Source: Amoebophrya sp. A120
Lineage: Eukaryota > Sar > Dinophyceae > Syndiniales > Amoebophryaceae
Direction of reading: 5' to 3'
Assembly (NCBI GenBank): GCA_905178155.1
Contig: CAJINV010000001.1
Location: 11,381,571-11,445,570, forward strand
DNA length: 64,000 nt
A program made the position numbers and the translations under genes. The stretch's first letter is position 1. Each line of letters starts with the position of its first letter. Shown piece by piece: positions 20,020-31,500 of the stretch. The notes under the pieces are model-generated. The model was given only the letters and a program-made list of their open reading frames with translations, searched no databases and was not told the DNA's origin.

Positions 20020-22369
20020 TTACAGATCAAACAAAAAGTCCTCGCCTATGGGCCGACCTGCGGGTGGCGAAGAAGCGATGACGGTATCGTCTTTGGCTTT
20101 TCTAGCACTGAAGCTGTTGACGCTAGGCGTCATTTGCCGGTGACAGTGCTGTATGTCGTTCTGCTCCTGGTAGCCACTACTTCGGTGTTGTCCAGGAGAC
20201 GGAGCACGAGGACGCTCGTGCGGATGAAACGCTTGCTTGTCTTGGGTTGTGTTTTTATCCTCTCGACCACCAGCGGCAGGCGAAAATGAAATCCAGGAAA
20301 GTAAACGCGAGTCGCTTTGTATCCAAGAAAAAAACGTTGTAGGTGTAACTTTCTTGGAGGAATAGCATTACAAATTTGTCTGGCATGACAGCAAAAACCT
20401 GTCATGCGCAGGTAGTACGTGAAAACGCCCTTTAATGGACCCTACGATCATGCATGCCAAGCATGACAGACGCAATCATCTTGCATATTGCGCATCACAA
20501 ATTTACACTAACAACGTTTTTTTCTTGGATACTTTGCTGTGGCATGTCGGCAACAAACCCGTCAGAGGAGCTCACCGAGGCGGTCTGCGATTCGTGTAGG
20601 TCGTTGTAATTTCTTGGTGGGGGCGAAAATGGTTTCGTTCGTAAATTGGAAGATGCCCCTTGTTCTAGTAATGCACTGCTCGATGATGCTTCATCCTCGG
20701 GGCCGGGGTAAGGCGACGCCGACCCGTCTGCGTTGATCTTCTTCCTCCGGGGCTCGTCCGTTTCGCCCCGCCGCTTCAATGCACCCAGGCGCGCAATCGC
20801 CGGAACGAGGTACGGTCCCCCGCCGGCGAACAGCAAAAGAAACACGAAAATCAGAAGGAAGGCGAAACCGTAGAGCAAGTAGAACGCATGGTGCTGGTCC
20901 TGAAGCCAGAGAAGCAGTGCGCTTTTTCGCATGGCCGTACCGCTCGTCCCCGTGCCGCGGAGTGCGCCTCGTCTATTACCACTGGTGTGGGGAACATCAA
21001 GGCTAGATGGCGTAGCAAAGGGAGCTGTATTTCTTGTTTCCTGTGACTGCGGGTTCGAGGACGTGCTGTGTTCATCAGCCAGGGGATCCTTAACTTCATG
21101 ATGATGTTGGGAGTCCTTGTTTTCTGCCGAAATTTCCTCTTGCTGACCTAGACGAGACTCGCTTGTTTTAACCGCAGACGGAACGGCCTCGGTCTCGGCT
21201 GACAGCGCCAAACCTCGTCCGTCTACTGTTGAATGATCCTTGACTTCTGTAGTGATGGCAGCGGCAAATCCCCTTGGCGCAGTCTGTGCTTGATCTTGCC
21301 TATCAGACGCAATGTGCGGTCGTAGTTGTTCGCGCTTGCTCACTGATGCTGCGGGCGTTGTTGAAGAGATCCATGTTGATGTTGTACTGGCACCGTCACC
21401 CGGCAGAGCATCCTGTGGCATTTCTGCGGGCGATGGTAAGCTGAAGTCGTTGGACGTGTCAGCATGGGTTGAGCTGGAGAGCGACGAGCTTACCGGTGGT
21501 GCGCGCGGTGCGGTCTCCTCTTTGGGTGACAGGCCTTTCGAACTGTTTGCTCTGGCCGCATCTCCTACAGCTGGGGATGCTGTTGTTGATCTTCCTGGTT
21601 GTAAAGACAGACTCTGAGCAGGCTCTTTCCCGTTCCTTTCTATGCTTTTCCTTTCAGTGACCTCCGACACTGGTGGAGCAGCAGGGATGCCACCATCCAA
21701 AGTTGGTGTCGTGCCATGATCTCCTGGTGGTGCGAATGTCGAAGTGGAAGGCGCCGCGCTTGCTCCGACGGTGTCGTGAGAAATGCTGTCACTTTCATCT
21801 TCTAGCAGTACTTTTTTGGCGCGCATCTGCACACCAGATCCTTTCTTTTTGGAAAATGATTTCGGTCGGCTGTTATGACCCGATGCTCCGTCTCCATGTT
21901 CATGCTTCCTTCTACTTTTATGTTTGTCCTTGTGCTTATTTGGCTTTCGGTGTACTTTCTCTTTTTCCTTCTCTGTGCTTGACTGTGGTTTCTTCGTTGG
22001 CCCGGCCGACTTTTCTGCCGTCTCTCGCTTCCTGCGCGCCGCTTTCGAGGATGTTGATGTCGACTTCGCACGCTTACCAGTAGCAGCAACACCAGCAGGC
22101 GACTTTTTGCTCAGAGATTTGTGGCCAGTATGACCATACGGATCCAGTGGATTTTGGGGAGACGGACACGAGTCCTCCTCATCCTCCTTGACCTTGGCGA
22201 GGGGTATGTCGCCCTCAACCGCCTCAGGCGCGTACACGTGGGAACCTCCGGGCATCTCCAGAAAGCTGAAGATTTCTGCACGGGAGCGCTTGGCCTCGGC
22301 AATCCGCCGGTGGCGGACGAAAATGATTCGACCAAGCGGCTTCTGAGATAGTAGAGGTAGTTTTTTCAT
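20020..22369 (-). CDS. Low-complexity single-pass membrane protein (two exons, about 710 aa)
   Basis: Exon 1 runs from 22369 (MKKLPLLSQKPLGR) to about 20532, and exon 2 from about 20314 to a TAA at 20020. Residues about 60-500 are lysine/serine/glutamate/threonine-rich low complexity (KRAKSTSTSSKAARRKRETA and similar). One strong membrane segment follows (FYLLYGFAFLLIFVFLLLFA, about residue 510), with a serine/proline-rich tail. The unspliced frame stops soon after MPQQS. Removing element E6 with one ctttg copy (CAAAG on the coding strand) joins MPQQS to DSRLLSWISF and opens 97 further codons ending GEDFLFDL. The start may be in an upstream exon, because ctatctcag just after the ATG looks like an acceptor. 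No family is recognised. A cell-surface or endomembrane location is inferred from the membrane segment only. Confidence 0.65.
20320..20531. mobile_element. Introner element E6 (212 bp, TIR family A)
   Basis: Starts tatccaagaaaaaaacgttg and ends caacgtttttttcttggata. The termini are inverted repeats of about 30 bp, flanked by ctttg on both sides (20315-20319 and 20532-20536). The interior includes gaatagcattacaaatttg, shared with E7 in reverse orientation. It interrupts the reading frame of the membrane-protein gene. Confidence 0.88.
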
Positions 22370-22549
22370 TTATTTCAACAGTTGCAGTTCTCTACGATTG
22401 TCTACGATTTCTGACGAGGACGCTGGGGTATTTTTACTTTATGCAGACGCAAATCGCGCTCGTTACTCAGCGAACTAGTAATAGAAATTGAAGGCGCGGC
22501 AGGCGCAACGAACGCACCTAGTGCGAGGACCAGAAGTATCCTTAAGATA

Positions 22550-25168
22550 TCAGATCCACGTACTCATCATCATGATCATCTCAAATATCACGACGAATAC
22601 TTTGCGCTGTGCAAGACCCTCTGGCCTGGGCGTCGTAGTAGAAGTAGTCGGAGTTTCCGGGCTCGGTTCGGGAGTGGGCTCCGGGCTGGGTTCTGGACTG
22701 GGCGCGGGCGACGGTTCGTCGCTCGATTCTCCGGATTCTGATTCCTCCGAACCTGAATCGCTGCCACTCCCACTCGGACTGCCCGATCCTGACCCACTGG
22801 GACTGCCCGATCCTGACCCACTGGGCGAACCAGATCCAGAACCGCTCCCACTTCCCGACCCACTACCCTCGGAGTCCTCCTCCGGCTGCGGCTTTGGTTG
22901 CGGAGACTGGTCCTCGGGCGATTGCGAATCGGGCGGGGCCGGGGTGGTCGTTGACGGCGGCGGTAGTCCATCGTTGTCGATGAAGAGGATCCGGCGTCGC
23001 TTGTCGAAGTACAGCACGTTTTCCAGGCCCGTCGGCGGGTCGATGGTCAGCTGCCCAGCGGCAGCCCGATGCAGGTAGGCCCGCGACTGCGCGCATCCGG
23101 CAACGATGGCCTGCAGCTCCGCCCGCGAGGGAGGGTTGGGCAGCGAGAGCATCTTGTGCTTGACCAAGTGGTAGGCGTCCGCGGCCCGCTGGTCGAGGAC
23201 GCTCAACTGCTCGGTTTGGAGCCACTCGTCGGAGTTGCGCTGCGTGATCTGGTTCAGCACCGCCTCGTGGCCCAGCACCTCCTGCCCGTATCGCGGCGTG
23301 AAGATCTCCCAGTAGGACGCTTCCTCCGCGTCGTCGTTCCCCGCAGCGTGCTTGATGCGCTGGTAGAAGCGCGGCCAGCTGCCGGCGTCGATCAGATCTA
23401 CATCGAACAAATTGTCCTGCATCCAGGGCAGCACCTTTTTGCAGTCGGTTTTCCCGGCCCCGTTTGGCGGCAGCAGCTCGTCCTTCAGCACCTTGTAGTC
23501 CATCTGCGTCTGCGTGTACCGCTTCAGCGGCGCGCCGCCCACCTCCACGGTTTCCGGTTGCTTGTCGTCCGGTTTAAAGGTCTGCTCTATGGCATTCAGG
23601 TCGCTGTGCGTTTGCATCAACCGCCACAGCCGAATCATGGACACCTTCTTGAAGCTCATGGCCTTCACCAGATCCCGGTCCAGAAACTTTTCGTCCTGAC
23701 GACCCTGGTGGTAGCCGCCCTCGGAGACGCGGACGTGCTGCTTGTACGTCGACCAGAGCTCCTTGTACCGCCGTGGGCAGAATTGGTTGTCGCACAGATA
23801 ATCCACCTCGTTGTAAAATCCGTCGCCGTCGGGGTCCAGCGGGTGCCGACCGCCACCCTCCCCCGAGTCCGACTCGGAGGAACTCGTCTCGCGCTTGTCC
23901 TTCTTGTCCTTCCGGTTGCCGCGCCGTCCCGCCACTGCTGCTATCCCGCCCACGACCGCCAGCGCCCCGGCCGCGGCGAGGGAGGACCGCACCACGTCTT
24001 TGTCGTACAAAAGCTGCTCGGCGTCCAGGTAATTCGAGTTTGCCTGGTCAGCAATGTCCAACTTTTGCAGGAGCTCTGCTTTGTCATCGGCGTTCAGATA
24101 TTGGGGGCCCGCGAGCGCGACCCCTTTTTGCAAAGCGTCAATGGCTTCCTGTCGTTCTTTCGGATCAGCGCCGTCGTCCCCTAACGCGTCCAGAAGGTTG
24201 GGGGAGATCCAGAGACGTTCTCGCTGCTCTGCAGTCAGCTTTTCGATGACGGCGTCCTCCGCGGTGTGTCCCGCTTTGTCAGACGCAGCGTCCATGTCAG
24301 CGAGCCCCCCATTGTCCTCGTTCATGTCTGCGTGGGTAACTTCGAGATTGTGCAACGCAGCTTGCGCGGCGTCGATCTTCTGCTGCTCTGCGTGATCTGG
24401 AGCGACGCCACTCGACGGGTGTTCTGCTTCCGCCAGTTTCCTTTGCGCGTCCGCAAGTTTCTCTGCATAGTCGTCATCTCCATCACGATCGTCAGGCACC
24501 TGGACGTCGTTGTCGTTACCCAGCGCCGCGGTGATCGCTTCATTTGCCGCGTCGACGTGCTCCGTGTGGTCAGCAACGTCCTTGTCTTGCCCTTCCACCA
24601 GGTCTCCGATAGCCGAGGCGCCTTGCAACGTCACTCCATGATAACCTTCCCCGGAAGCGTCGTTGTCCCCAACCTGGTCCCACCAGTTGCCCCAATCATG
24701 CGCCCAGTCGTGGTCCTCCGCACCGGTTTTGTCAGCCACCCAATCCGCGCCCTCCTGGACTTCGTGGCCCAGCCACCCAGTGGCATCTTCCCACCAATTT
24801 TCGGCACCCTGGGCCACTTCGCCAACTTTCCCCGAGTGCTCGGTCAAAGCATCCCACGCGTTTCCAAGGGGGTCAAAACCTTCAAACTGGGCTCCCACAT
24901 CCGGCATCAGCAGAAGAAACAGTTTTAGTTCGGCAAGAATAAGCTGAAACACGACGGCCTTGGCTTTCCAACGGCCTTTCCATCGGATAGTTTCGGACGA
25001 TGAAGAAGCAGGTTGACATGGTTCGCACTCGCAGGTGCGAGTTGTAATACAACTGCCACGTGTAGCACCACAACTACTGCTGCTGATATTTGCCTTCGGG
25101 GCACAAGCAACTACCAACGCGGCCTGGTTAATCATCTTCGGTTTCCTCGACGGAGAGCGCACTTTCAT
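22550..25168 (-). CDS. Secreted or membrane protein with acidic, EF-like and GSGS-repeat regions (872 aa)
   Basis: An intact 872-codon frame from an ATG at 25168. The first 70 residues are cysteine/serine-rich and may be partly untranslated. Around residues 70-93 lies a hydrophobic run (VVFQLILAELKLFLLLMPDV) followed by GAQ, which reads like a signal peptide or anchor. Then come tryptophan/aspartate-rich repeats (ENWWEDATGW, DWAHDWGNWW), an acidic helical region, a second hydrophobic segment (AAAGALAVVGGIAAVAG) and an acidic DPDGDGFYNEVD loop. That loop has the spacing of an EF-hand or thrombospondin-3-type calcium site. The C-terminal 150 residues are GSGSGSPSG repeats and SPEP/TPEP repeats, encoded by a 24-30 bp tandem repeat near 22,780-22,860. 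No known family. It may be a surface or extracellular-matrix-like protein (inference). Confidence 0.7.
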   Translation of the reverse strand: MKVRSPSRKPKMINQAALVVACAPKANISSSSCGATRGSCITTRTCECEPCQPASSSSETIRWKGRWKAKAVVFQLILAELKLFLLLMPDVGAQFEGFDPLGNAWDALTEHSGKVGEVAQGAENWWEDATGWLGHEVQEGADWVADKTGAEDHDWAHDWGNWWDQVGDNDASGEGYHGVTLQGASAIGDLVEGQDKDVADHTEHVDAANEAITAALGNDNDVQVPDDRDGDDDYAEKLADAQRKLAEAEHPSSGVAPDHAEQQKIDAAQAALHNLEVTHADMNEDNGGLADMDAASDKAGHTAEDAVIEKLTAEQRERLWISPNLLDALGDDGADPKERQEAIDALQKGVALAGPQYLNADDKAELLQKLDIADQANSNYLDAEQLLYDKDVVRSSLAAAGALAVVGGIAAVAGRRGNRKDKKDKRETSSSESDSGEGGGRHPLDPDGDGFYNEVDYLCDNQFCPRRYKELWSTYKQHVRVSEGGYHQGRQDEKFLDRDLVKAMSFKKVSMIRLWRLMQTHSDLNAIEQTFKPDDKQPETVEVGGAPLKRYTQTQMDYKVLKDELLPPNGAGKTDCKKVLPWMQDNLFDVDLIDAGSWPRFYQRIKHAAGNDDAEEASYWEIFTPRYGQEVLGHEAVLNQITQRNSDEWLQTEQLSVLDQRAADAYHLVKHKMLSLPNPPSRAELQAIVAGCAQSRAYLHRAAAGQLTIDPPTGLENVLYFDKRRRILFIDNDGLPPPSTTTPAPPDSQSPEDQSPQPKPQPEEDSEGSGSGSGSGSGSGSPSGSGSGSPSGSGSGSPSGSGSDSGSEESESGESSDEPSPAPSPEPSPEPTPEPSPETPTTSTTTPRPEGLAQRKVFVVIFEMIMMMSTWI

Positions 25169-26924
25169 GGTTCCGCCGCTCGAAAGCTACTTACGATGAA
25201 GATGATGTCGCAACTGCGGTTGTCTACACAATTCCAATACCGGTCGTCCCATTGCCGCTGCGTTCAGACAAATTTCCAACATTTATCGGACACCGATAAT
25301 ACTGAGTCCCATATCTTCACTACATGAGCGTTTATTCTCGACACTGCTGTCGGATCAACATAGACACTACACTATGACAAAACCCATGCCACCCACTAGT
25401 AGAACTGTACAATGAACGAACCACTTCGTTATCGTTGTCGCAAATCACGACATAATAGGACAAATAATCTCGGCGACGAACTTTCGAAGACGATGAAACG
25501 ATGACGAGGAAGAATGGGATCCGATCGAAGAGGCCTAATGTCAATGTGCCATTCTGAGTATAGCCACGATTTGTTATCACGATGACACCAGAGTGACGCA
25601 GTATCATTAATATTGCAAAACGATAAAGGCGATCAAATCGATGATGATGTTGTTGAGAGGTCGTAGTGCCCGTCACGAGGAAGATGCGTTGTCCGTTCAT
25701 AATACTCGTCGCACCATTTTCTGTCGACCTGCTCGAAAAACGACCTAAGCAGGCAACTCTCATGTTTATGCCGCGATCATAGGCAGCATCAACGAGAAGC
25801 ATCAACGAGAAGTAGATGCCGTTGCGACGAATACGATACAACTCCTATTTCATTTTTCAAGCTACTAATTATCGATAAACATCAATAAGCCAGGAGCTAG
25901 AGGTGAGCGACAGCATGCCATTAAAAGCCGACATCGACACGGCACCGGTGGAAGAAGTAGCGGCAACTGTAACAAAAACATGTCTGAAGAAAGGACAATC
26001 TTTGCGATCTTGCGCAAGCTAGCGGCGTCGGCAGGGGATTCATGCATTTCACAAAAACACTTTTTTGCTCGGATTTTTTTGCGAGCCGTGCTGCCAAGGC
26101 AAGTGAAAAGTAGAACCTGCGATGTTTCTCAATGTTCGTGAAAGATCCAGCGGCCGCTGCCGTCGATGAACTATGCGGACCGGTAGCCCGACAATGCATT
26201 GAGGTCAAGCACGTCTTTTACACGATCACTCCGCGCGCGTTTGCGACGGATGCGCGAAAGTTTAGCCAAGAATGCTTTTACTCTATTGTTGCTGGATACA
26301 GTGAGTGGATTTAGATCCTGTGCTTCAGGTACCGTAAGTCATTACACCACTTGCACATGGATTGACAAATGATTCTCAACAGGACACCGGATCGTCGTGA
26401 CACAACCCGCCTCCAGCATCATTGCTTACCCGTCCCCTTCCTCCGCGCCGGGTTTCTTGGTGTCATTCCAAATCCAAGTTTGCAGGTGGTCGAGTTTCTC
26501 GTCCGAGCCTGCCACCGGATGACGCGCGCTACATCCACCGCTGGAAAGGCTCTTGTATGAGTCACGCCTTCTGCTTCGGTGCAAAAGGACAAAGACCCAG
26601 GAGACTCTATCTTTGCGGTGTAGCACACGATGTGGGCGAAAGACTGTCAACAGGTGCCGGAGCACCGCGGAGCTAGTACTCGCAGCTCGAAGGTGGATCG
26701 ACTTGTTATGTTCGAAGAACGCCTACTTATTTGCGTTCAGCTGTCCTCCAAGCAGCGAGCGTCGTGGAGGTCTCGCAATCGCAAAAGAAAAAAGCGCTGC
26801 TTACGCCTGTCGGTGGCACTTTTGCGGCGACTAGAAGACGCAATTTCATCACGTCCATTCATTGTTTTGTCAGCAGGGCCGGAATTATTTTCTTCACTCA
26901 TTGAGTTCCCTGCATGTTGATTTC
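25169..26924. other. Intergenic spacer (about 1.75 kb)
   Basis: Open frames up to 169 codons exist (for example the minus strand at 25332-25841) but lack domains and have irregular composition. No repeat stands out. I see no supportable gene. Confidence 0.45.
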
Positions 26925-27491
26925 TCATGAGGGCTTACTTTCTGTACAGCGTTCTCCTACTGCTGTTGAAGTGATTGGGGGGCTTTCGACGGTCACTGTA
27001 GGTGTCGTAATATTCCAGGCATTGTAAACCCGCATAAATAACTCAAAATCCCGGGCAGCTGCGGGCTTCTTCTCGGTTCCCTGCTTGCTGCGCATGCGGG
27101 CTTCGGCATCTTTTGCGCTGTCACACCAAACTACCGTGAGCCCCCGCTCTATCTCGCTCTCCGTCATCTGAGGTCCCTCAGGTAGCCGCTTTGTGATATG
27201 CCCACTGAAAACGTGTGAAACGGTCTCCCGGAGTTTGCCCGTCTTCTCACTGTTTCTTTGTTCGGTTAGTTGCCCGAAGTTCTCTTCTAAAGCCACCTCG
27301 CACCCGATTTCTTCCCGACACTCGCGCACAACTGCGGTTTCCACCGTCTCGCCCGCCTCTACCCCACCGCCAGGCAGCTTGAAAAAGTCGCCGCGAGCGC
27401 AATGCAGCAATGGGACTTCCCCCGTAGTCGGGTCCCGGGCCACAATTCGGGCGGCTACACGACGCGGAATTTGCGCATTTGTCTCACCCAT
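26925..27491 (-). CDS. Nudix hydrolase (188 aa)
   Basis: A complete single-exon frame starting MGETNAQIPRRVAARIVA. Nudix enzymes cleave nucleoside diphosphates linked to another group, with Mg2+ held by the Nudix-box glutamates. The box GX5EX7REUXEEXGU is present: GGGVEAGETVETAVVREC then REEIGCEV (about residues 41-65). The preceding FFKLPGGG and LLHCARGD strands fit the fold. The domain fills residues 8-165. A serine/threonine-rich tail follows. No targeting signal is obvious. The substrate cannot be inferred. It lies about 1 kb downstream of the CFAP46 stop on the same strand. Confidence 0.92.
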   Translation of the reverse strand: MGETNAQIPRRVAARIVARDPTTGEVPLLHCARGDFFKLPGGGVEAGETVETAVVRECREEIGCEVALEENFGQLTEQRNSEKTGKLRETVSHVFSGHITKRLPEGPQMTESEIERGLTVVWCDSAKDAEARMRSKQGTEKKPAAARDFELFMRVYNAWNITTPTVTVESPPITSTAVGERCTESKPS

Positions 27492-28538
27492 AGTTCTGAT
27501 GTCTTTTGGCCTAATACGTTGCGATTCGTGTCTGAATTAAAGAACGAAGTATGATGCGGCAACGCTTGTTGATGCTTTGCGAAACATGCAAGTTGTGCCA
27601 GAAAAACTGAAGTTACGCTACTGCATCCGCATGGGCCGACATAATTGTGGGTCGTTCTGCTTGTCAAAAAGAGATGGAAAAAAAAGACGCTCTCTACAAA
27701 CAAGCCAGCAGCCCGACCGAATGCAAATCATGTAAAAAAAGTTAGCCAATAGCTACGACCATTCGAAACAAACTTTAGCTGGGCGCCCCCTGCTCACTGC
27801 TCGAGTCCGACCAAGTGCTGCCCCTGCCGGGCTGACTATTACAGTCGAACAACAGCGGCTGCGGTGCGTCACCATCTCGATCTCAGTCTGTGCGAGATAT
27901 GCATGTGCGCCGGGGCAAAAGAGCTGAGTTCTCGATCTTACTTGTGCTTGTGGTTTGTCCATAGTGAAGATCGCACTTCTTTGTCTTTCATCTCTCTGTC
28001 TTTCTGCTTGACTTTGATTAAAAGAATAGTCTGCACCCAAAGCCAAAAGGGATGTGTTGTAGTTGAATATAAATTTCTGAACTCTGAGGTGGTGCTGTTC
28101 GAAAACAAAAACACATATACAAGTACGTAGGAGGACCCCGACCCGCAATGGTAAGGATTTTTCTTTGCGCCATGTGAATACAAAAAAAAGCAGCGTGATC
28201 CTACTGTAGCAACCACCCAGGTGAAGATTGGTATAGTATCTTGTGACGTATCTATTTTGACAGAAATTGAAATATACTTCTGGGTACTTACTCGACAAGG
28301 AATGGCATTGTTGAAGTTAGGTTCTTTCGCTTTTACGTTTTTCTTTTTTCACGGCGACGTTGTACCTCGACGTTGAAAAAAACGATATTCTAGATTTAAT
28401 AGTGCGATACGTACCAAATAAAATCGGGCCAGATCCTCTTCCTCCAGCTGACGAGAGCATTTTGTCTCCGACTCCAGCAAGGATCGTTTTATCAACCTTG
28501 CTGTTTTGAATTCTCTGCCCCCCTGGCTCTGCGTCTAC
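27492..28538. other. Intergenic spacer
   Basis: A minus-strand frame of 181 codons (27753-28298) has hydrophobic and mixed composition but no motif, and it overlaps other open frames. The interval would include the 3' UTR of CFAP46. Nothing else was seen. Confidence 0.45.
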
Positions 28539-31500
28539 TTACTTCTTCTTGCCTCCGGCGCCCCCGGCATCCAGCAGAATCCAAGACAGCCCGACCGCGA
28601 GCATGGCGGCACGCTGGTACCTTGTGTAGAAGACCTTTTCGCCGGTCGCCGCCGGGCGAACCTGTCCGCTGATGGCGCTCTCGTCGTCTGCCGCCTTGAC
28701 CCGGTACAGCGGCTCGCGCAGACTCTCCGAAACCGTGCTGCGATTGGAGTAGAAGGCGGTCCAGAACTCGTTGGACAGTCGTTGCACCTGCGTCACGGGA
28801 ACGGGACTCTGCGTGAAGACCATGGACTTCACGCCGCGAAGCGTCGCGAGGACTGCGGTCGAGTACGAACTCTCGTTGTTCGCCAACAAGTTGTCCCCGA
28901 AAAGCGCCTTCTGCCGACGAAAAGCCCTGAAGGAGTTTTTACGGAGCATGCCAAGTGAACGTATTGTCGAAATAAAAAACAGTACTGATAAACCTCATGC
29001 AATGGTGTTGTCGCACAAGGGTTCAAATTCAAAATTTTCAAATTCTTTATTTTTCACCACAGAAGTTTGAATCTGATAGATTCTGAATAAAGACACGAAA
29101 AAAACTGCGCAACTACTGATACTTGTCATTCATCGCCCGGCAGAACATGAATAGGCAGTTCAAGTTTCGCAGGTCGAGCGAGCCGAACTGCTTGGACGAT
29201 AGTGACATTAACAGTTTCGAGAACCCGACGTAGTTCAGTGTCTTGGACAGTTGCAGGGACTCGATGAACGTCTGTGGTGAAATCACCGGGTCGCCAAAAG
29301 TTTTCGCCAGAGCCGCGGGTGCGGTGGGGAAGTCTTTCAATAGATTGCCGGTTTCTTGCGGCACATACTGGTCCTCGTTGTTGGCGTCGACTAACGCCTT
29401 GGACACACTTCCGTCCAGCCCCAGCGTGACCCGCTTCACGGTCGCGTCCTTGGGGTCGACCTTCGAAGGCTCCTCCGCAAAAGTCACCGTGTTGATCGGC
29501 TCTGCCAGCAGCGCGGGCGGTCGGCGGCTGTTTCTGGCGGCGAGGAGCGGCAGCGCTACGTCGCGGGTCACGAAGCAGTCCTGGTTGCGTGGGAACATGC
29601 TGACGACGCAATCTAGGTGTTCCAGCGGCAGGTCAAACAGCATGTCATCTAAAAGCAGAATCAAGTTCGCCGGCCGTCGGTCGGCCTGCGTGCCGGCCAG
29701 CGGGAAAAATTCCTGTTTTAGACGGGCGAAGAGCGGCTCGAAGAAACTCTCCACGTTCTGCCACGCCTCCTCGTACTCCCCCATGGTTTTCTCCGAAAGT
29801 GCGGACGGTTTCTGGATCAAATCCTTCTCTGTCCGGGTGAAAACGTCGTAAAACGCCTGCCGGAAGTGGAAAAAATCCAGCCGCCGTGCGGGGATCTGAG
29901 AAATTGAAAAAATAGAAGCGGTAGAGCGCAGCAGTGTCGTCCGCCGGTTGGACTAAATAACCATAATCGCATTTCTTCCCGTTCCAGATGAAACTCGAAA
30001 CTTTTGATTCTAGTATCAAGGACAATGCCATTCTCGTTGGAGGTTCGTTGCTTGAGCTCTTCAAACAGACAACACGAGTCTATGTTCTTGCGAAAGCTTA
30101 ACTAATACCTTGAAGCACATATATTCGCACTGGCCCGGCGTGTAACTCGCGCTGGAAAATTTCGTCTTCACTCGACTCGGGGCGGTCGCAGCTGCTCCCG
30201 GAAAAAATGCTGCGCCGACGGCCATGAAGTCCTTTTCGAGCTGCAGGGACACAGTCAAAGTCAGTGGCGGAATAAGTTCGCGCATCAATTGGTCGCAGTC
30301 TTGCGGCAACTGCATCAATGTGTCTACGAGCTCGCCGCTCGGCTGCGCGGAGTACTGCTGGACCAAATCCGAGAACCCCGGCAGCATGCTCGGTCGGGGG
30401 AACTTGTTCCGCACCGCCTCGAGTTTCTGCTGCAGAATCCTTTCCGAGTTCTCGCAACTCAAAACGGTCTGCAAAATGGTGTCGTAGCCGTAGTCCAAAA
30501 CCCGAAAGAGCTGCTCCATGCACAGGCAGTGGAAGGTTTGCTTCATGTCGGTCGGACCGTACACACTGTGCGCCAGCGTGTGGCAGGCCAGCGCACCCGA
30601 TTTGAAGTGACGATGACGCAGGCAGCTCGGCAGCGCTTTTTCTAAAAACTCCTTCCCGGCTTCGACGTGCGGGGACATTGGTGTCCCAACGACCACAGCA
30701 GTTCCAGATTCTCCCCCAGCACCCTCCGCTCCTTCGGCTGGTGGTGCGAATGCCAACGTCTCCCAGTTCTTCACTGGCTCCGCACTTTCGCAACTGCGGC
30801 AATCTTCGAACAACATCGCGCGGCGCTCGAATTCTTCCAGCGCGTTCTTCCCGGTTTCGTCCCACTCCGCCTCGCGAAACGGGCAGGGACCCCGCTCGAC
30901 AAATAGCACGCCGACCTCCACCTCTGCCGCGGCCACGCGTGCCGGCACGAACGCGCCGAAAGAAGTTTGCTCCTCCTCCGACGCGGCCCGGTCCGTCTCC
31001 TGCCAGAGGCTCGGGTAGCGTGCCGCAAGCTGGTGGTATTCCAGTTCCGAGTACGCGGAGTGGATGCTGGATAAACACTGCTCGATCTCCTGCGCGGGTC
31101 TCGGGCCGGCCTTCCGCTCGTTCTCGCTGTCGATTCGTATCGTCAGTTCCTCGATGTATTGGTCTTTGACGTCGAGATTCTCCACCGGCTTCAACGGTTT
31201 GAAGAACCCATCGACGTCGATCGCGACGCTCGTGTCGCCCGGTAGCGACAGAGCCGCTTGTTTCGCGACGTGTCTCATTGGCACAGAAATGGTCTCCGCC
31301 CCGGGCAGCTGGAAGTAAGAGGCCAAATATTGCGCCGTGTTCTGCCGCGAGAGTGCGTGGTTGCTGGTGGAGCTCGAGCTGCCGCCGCGCTGGAACAACT
31401 TCTCTTTGTGGCGCAAGGCGCGCCGCTGGGCACGGTGTCGACTCACGCAAATGTCGATTTCCAGCAGTAGGTCCGACAGCGGGCCGCAGCAGCTCTGCAG

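Noticed and set aside
20130-20316. Alternative frame KATRVYFPG... after element E6
   Set aside because: It does not join in phase when the element and one ctttg copy are removed. The 97-codon frame that does join is longer and ends at a stop outside the element.
23069-24184. 371-codon plus-strand frame
   Set aside because: Antisense shadow of the 872-aa gene; no motif.
25332-25841. 169-codon minus-strand frame
   Set aside because: Irregular composition, no homology signal, and no splice or targeting features; treated as chance.
26132-26314. Short plus-strand frames in 25.2-26.9 kb as small genes
   Set aside because: Under 100 codons, no start context, motif or neighbour support.
27753-28298. 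181-codon minus-strand frame between the Nudix gene and CFAP46
   Set aside because: No motif, overlapped by other frames, and lies in the expected UTR region.
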